From Chitinophagales bacterium 65-1 (GTDB taxonomy: Bacteria; Bacteroidota; Bacteroidia; Chitinophagales; Chitinophagaceae): a stretch of DNA of 32,757 bases. Position 1 is the first letter of the stretch; every line of letters begins with the position of its first letter. Positions 32,546 through 32,757 of this stretch are shown in pieces. Where the stretch lies: the NCBI GenBank assembly GCA_002050465.1, contig MWYX01000044.1, forward strand, positions 1 to 32,757, in the 5' to 3' direction. Position numbers and translations under genes: made by a program. Below the pieces are notes generated by a model. That model did not search any database and was not told the origin of the DNA. It was given only the letters and a program-made list of their open reading frames with translations.

Positions 32546-32757
32546 TTAAACGTCCGTATCAGTTTTTACAGATTTTGTTACCGTAACCTTATCCGAACGG
32601 GTATCCGAATTACTACTATTTCCACGCATTAAGGCAACTATAAGTAATAATAATACTGCGCCACCTACTATCCATACCCATGGCTGAGTATACCAGGTTT
32701 CCTGAGTAGTAGTTGTAGTCGTGGATGATGACCTTGAACTGCTGCTTCCGCCTGTAC
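32546..32757 (-). CDS. C-terminal part of a small single-span membrane protein (runs off the window)
   Basis: Reading the minus strand from the window edge gives 69 complete codons to a TAA at 32546-32548. The peptide begins with a Ser/Thr-rich stretch (about 17 residues, mostly S and T), then QETWYTQPWVWIVGGAVLLL, a membrane segment of about 20 residues, and a polar Lys/Asp/Thr-rich tail (DTRSDKVTVTKSVKTDTDV). The start is outside the window. No family is recognised. Base composition and the clean TM segment support a real gene. Confidence 0.6.
   Translation of the reverse strand, partial: TGGSSSSRSSSTTTTTTQETWYTQPWVWIVGGAVLLLLIVALMRGNSSNSDTRSDKVTVTKSVKTDTDV

Overview
The window looks like chromosomal DNA of a Bacteroidota bacterium, most likely a relative of the Chitinophagaceae. 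The DNA is AT-rich, two proteins carry type IX secretion (T9SS) sorting domains (one type A, one type B), lipoproteins are common, and several genes are preceded by the Bacteroidota -7 box TAnnTTTG rather than by Shine-Dalgarno sites. The family assignment is inference from protein style; no rRNA or tRNA is present.

Layout. 1-584: the left end of an IS3-type element with a decayed, truncated orfA. 585-3318 (minus): malate dehydrogenase, a lipoprotein and an S1/P1 nuclease, closely spaced. 3460-4143 (plus): a T9SS type A protein. 4271-4329: two hairpins in front of plsX (4354-5289). 5346-15937 (minus): a six-gene (possibly seven) operon holding two FHA proteins, a PP2C phosphatase, a giant SEDS (RodA/FtsW)-class B PBP fusion, a transmembrane Ser/Thr kinase and a lipoprotein. 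16130-16930: a small lipoprotein and an SRPBCC protein. 17037-17565: a RelB/ParE-type toxin-antitoxin pair whose toxin is frameshifted, with inverted repeats on both sides. 17841-19427: prfC. 19514-21472: a LamG/T9SS type B surface protein. 21520-22863: purB. 22955-23716: mqnA. 23757-28238: five overlapping or abutting genes for a CDP-linked, probably C-methyl-branched, 6-deoxyhexose. 28253-28642: a second, diverged 3' half of mqnA. 28666-32492: three glycosyltransferases and an FkbM methyltransferase. 32546-32757: the end of a small membrane protein that runs off the window.

How the genes work together. The 5.3-15.9 kb operon combines reversible Ser/Thr phosphorylation (kinase, PP2C), phosphothreonine readers (FHA) and a peptidoglycan polymerase-transpeptidase. 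This is the same functional set as the actinobacterial pstP-rodA-pbpA-pknB-fha locus, but here the polymerase and transpeptidase are one polypeptide. It is the most interesting system in the window. Within the fusion gene, 708 bp are duplicated in tandem and in frame with a single visible base difference. That is either a very recent duplication or an assembly artefact, and it should alter the membrane topology.

The glycan region has its own story. The sugar-nucleotide cassette lies between a complete mqnA and a diverged copy of the mqnA 3' half, which suggests the cassette arrived by recombination within mqnA.
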